Origin: Gammaproteobacteria bacterium
Lineage (GTDB): Bacteria > Pseudomonadota > Gammaproteobacteria > Pseudomonadales > Pseudohongiellaceae
Length of the DNA: 64,000 nucleotides
Reading direction: 5' to 3'
Assembly (NCBI GenBank): GCA_009844085.1
Contig: VYCF01000073.1
Coordinates: 62,001-126,000, forward strand
In this document: one piece after another, positions 63,723 to 64,000 of the stretch
Layout: every line of letters starts with the position of its first letter
Position numbering within the stretch: position 1 is the stretch's first letter
Program-made: the position numbers and the translations under genes
Notes under the pieces: model-generated
The model's input: only the letters and a program-made list of their open reading frames with translations
Told to the model about the DNA's origin: nothing
The model's database searches: none

Positions 63723-63893
63723 ACCTGCCGCCCAAGGGCGTCATCGCCTTCCCCGGCAACGGCATCACCGGCAACTTCGTCGACAAGTCGAAGTCGATGG
63801 GCGTTCCCGCCATGGCCGTGCGCACCGCATGAGCCGCGGCGCGGATGCTGGCCCTCGCTCTGGACGGTCGCCAGCGGGTTCCCGTGGACTATC

Positions 63894-64000
63894 TCACCAG
63901 CGACCGCGGATCTCGATGCCGATGCGGTGATCGGCCGGCATCAGAAGGCCTTCGCGCCGGGTCGCCTGGATCGCCAGGCTGACGTCGGGCGCGCCGATAT
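63894..64000 (-). CDS. C-terminal fragment of an unidentified protein
   Basis: A minus-strand frame enters from the right edge and stops at TGA (63896-63894), giving a tail that reads LAIQATRREGLLMPADHR and ends GIEIRGRW. Codon use is like the host. The 35 visible residues are too few to name a family. Between it and the antitoxin relic (63723-63893) I see only short frames, one of which ends SKSMGVPAMAVRTA at 63832 and may be another gene fragment. Confidence 0.3.
   Translation of the reverse strand, partial: IGAPDVSLAIQATRREGLLMPADHRIGIEIRGRW

Overview
The window is GC-rich chromosomal DNA of a Gram-negative bacterium, most likely a marine or environmental gammaproteobacterium. The support is a divergent uvrA/ssb pair, moeA, DUF2333 and SulP genes of gammaproteobacterial type, heptosyltransferase and WaaE-like LPS genes, and many secreted (Sec, Tat or lipoprotein) oxidoreductases. 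Codon use is uniform apart from an AT-rich stretch at about 5.7-7.2 kb. I saw no rRNA, CRISPR array, transposase or phage structural gene.

Layout. 1-1.9 kb: 3' part of a CusA-type metal efflux pump. 1.9-7.2 kb: an accessory, defence-like island. It holds a PaeR7I/XhoI-type restriction enzyme with a beta-class methyltransferase and an XRE regulator in one operon, a HEPN protein, a DUF433 protein, and an AT-rich pair made of a nuclease-like protein and a TIR/deoxyribosyltransferase-like protein with a winged helix. 7.3-17.3 kb: secreted PepF-like peptidase, DAO-type flavoprotein, cytochrome/copper-monooxygenase-like fusion, NosR-like FMN/Fe-S membrane protein, YbdK-type ligase and a dicarboxylate symporter. 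17.3-17.6 kb: a large inverted-repeat element. 17.6-33 kb: four PQQ dehydrogenases with two c-type cytochromes, an S58 peptidase, an NHL-repeat protein and a 44-aa membrane protein too short for usual ORF calling, interrupted by a small island (23-25 kb) with a PIN-domain toxin-antitoxin pair. 33-45 kb: a PETase-like polyester hydrolase, a beta-lactamase-fold esterase, two LPS glycosyltransferases, tRNA-Arg(TCG), a DUF5916 outer-membrane-type protein, a secreted FAH-family protein, an NCS2 permease with an extra C-terminal domain, and a GMC dehydrogenase with its subunit 3. 45-49 kb: DUF2141 protein, carotenoid oxygenase and a LytS/LytTR two-component pair. 49-61 kb: M14 peptidase, uvrA, ssb, an RmlD-like protein lacking its catalytic lysine, moeA, a lipoprotein, DUF2333 and SulP. 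61-64 kb: a second accessory patch with a RelE/NadS-type toxin-antitoxin pair, an Mrr C-terminal fragment, a Fic enzyme behind an array of 10-bp repeats, and a broken second copy of the antitoxin end.

The core theme is periplasmic oxidation: PQQ and flavin dehydrogenases feed c-type cytochromes, next to secreted hydrolases and uptake transporters. This looks like scavenging of small alcohols, sugars, esters and peptides. Defence or toxin genes sit in three places (2-7, 23-25 and 61-64 kb), and the latter two are flanked by duplicated fragments of neighbouring gene families.
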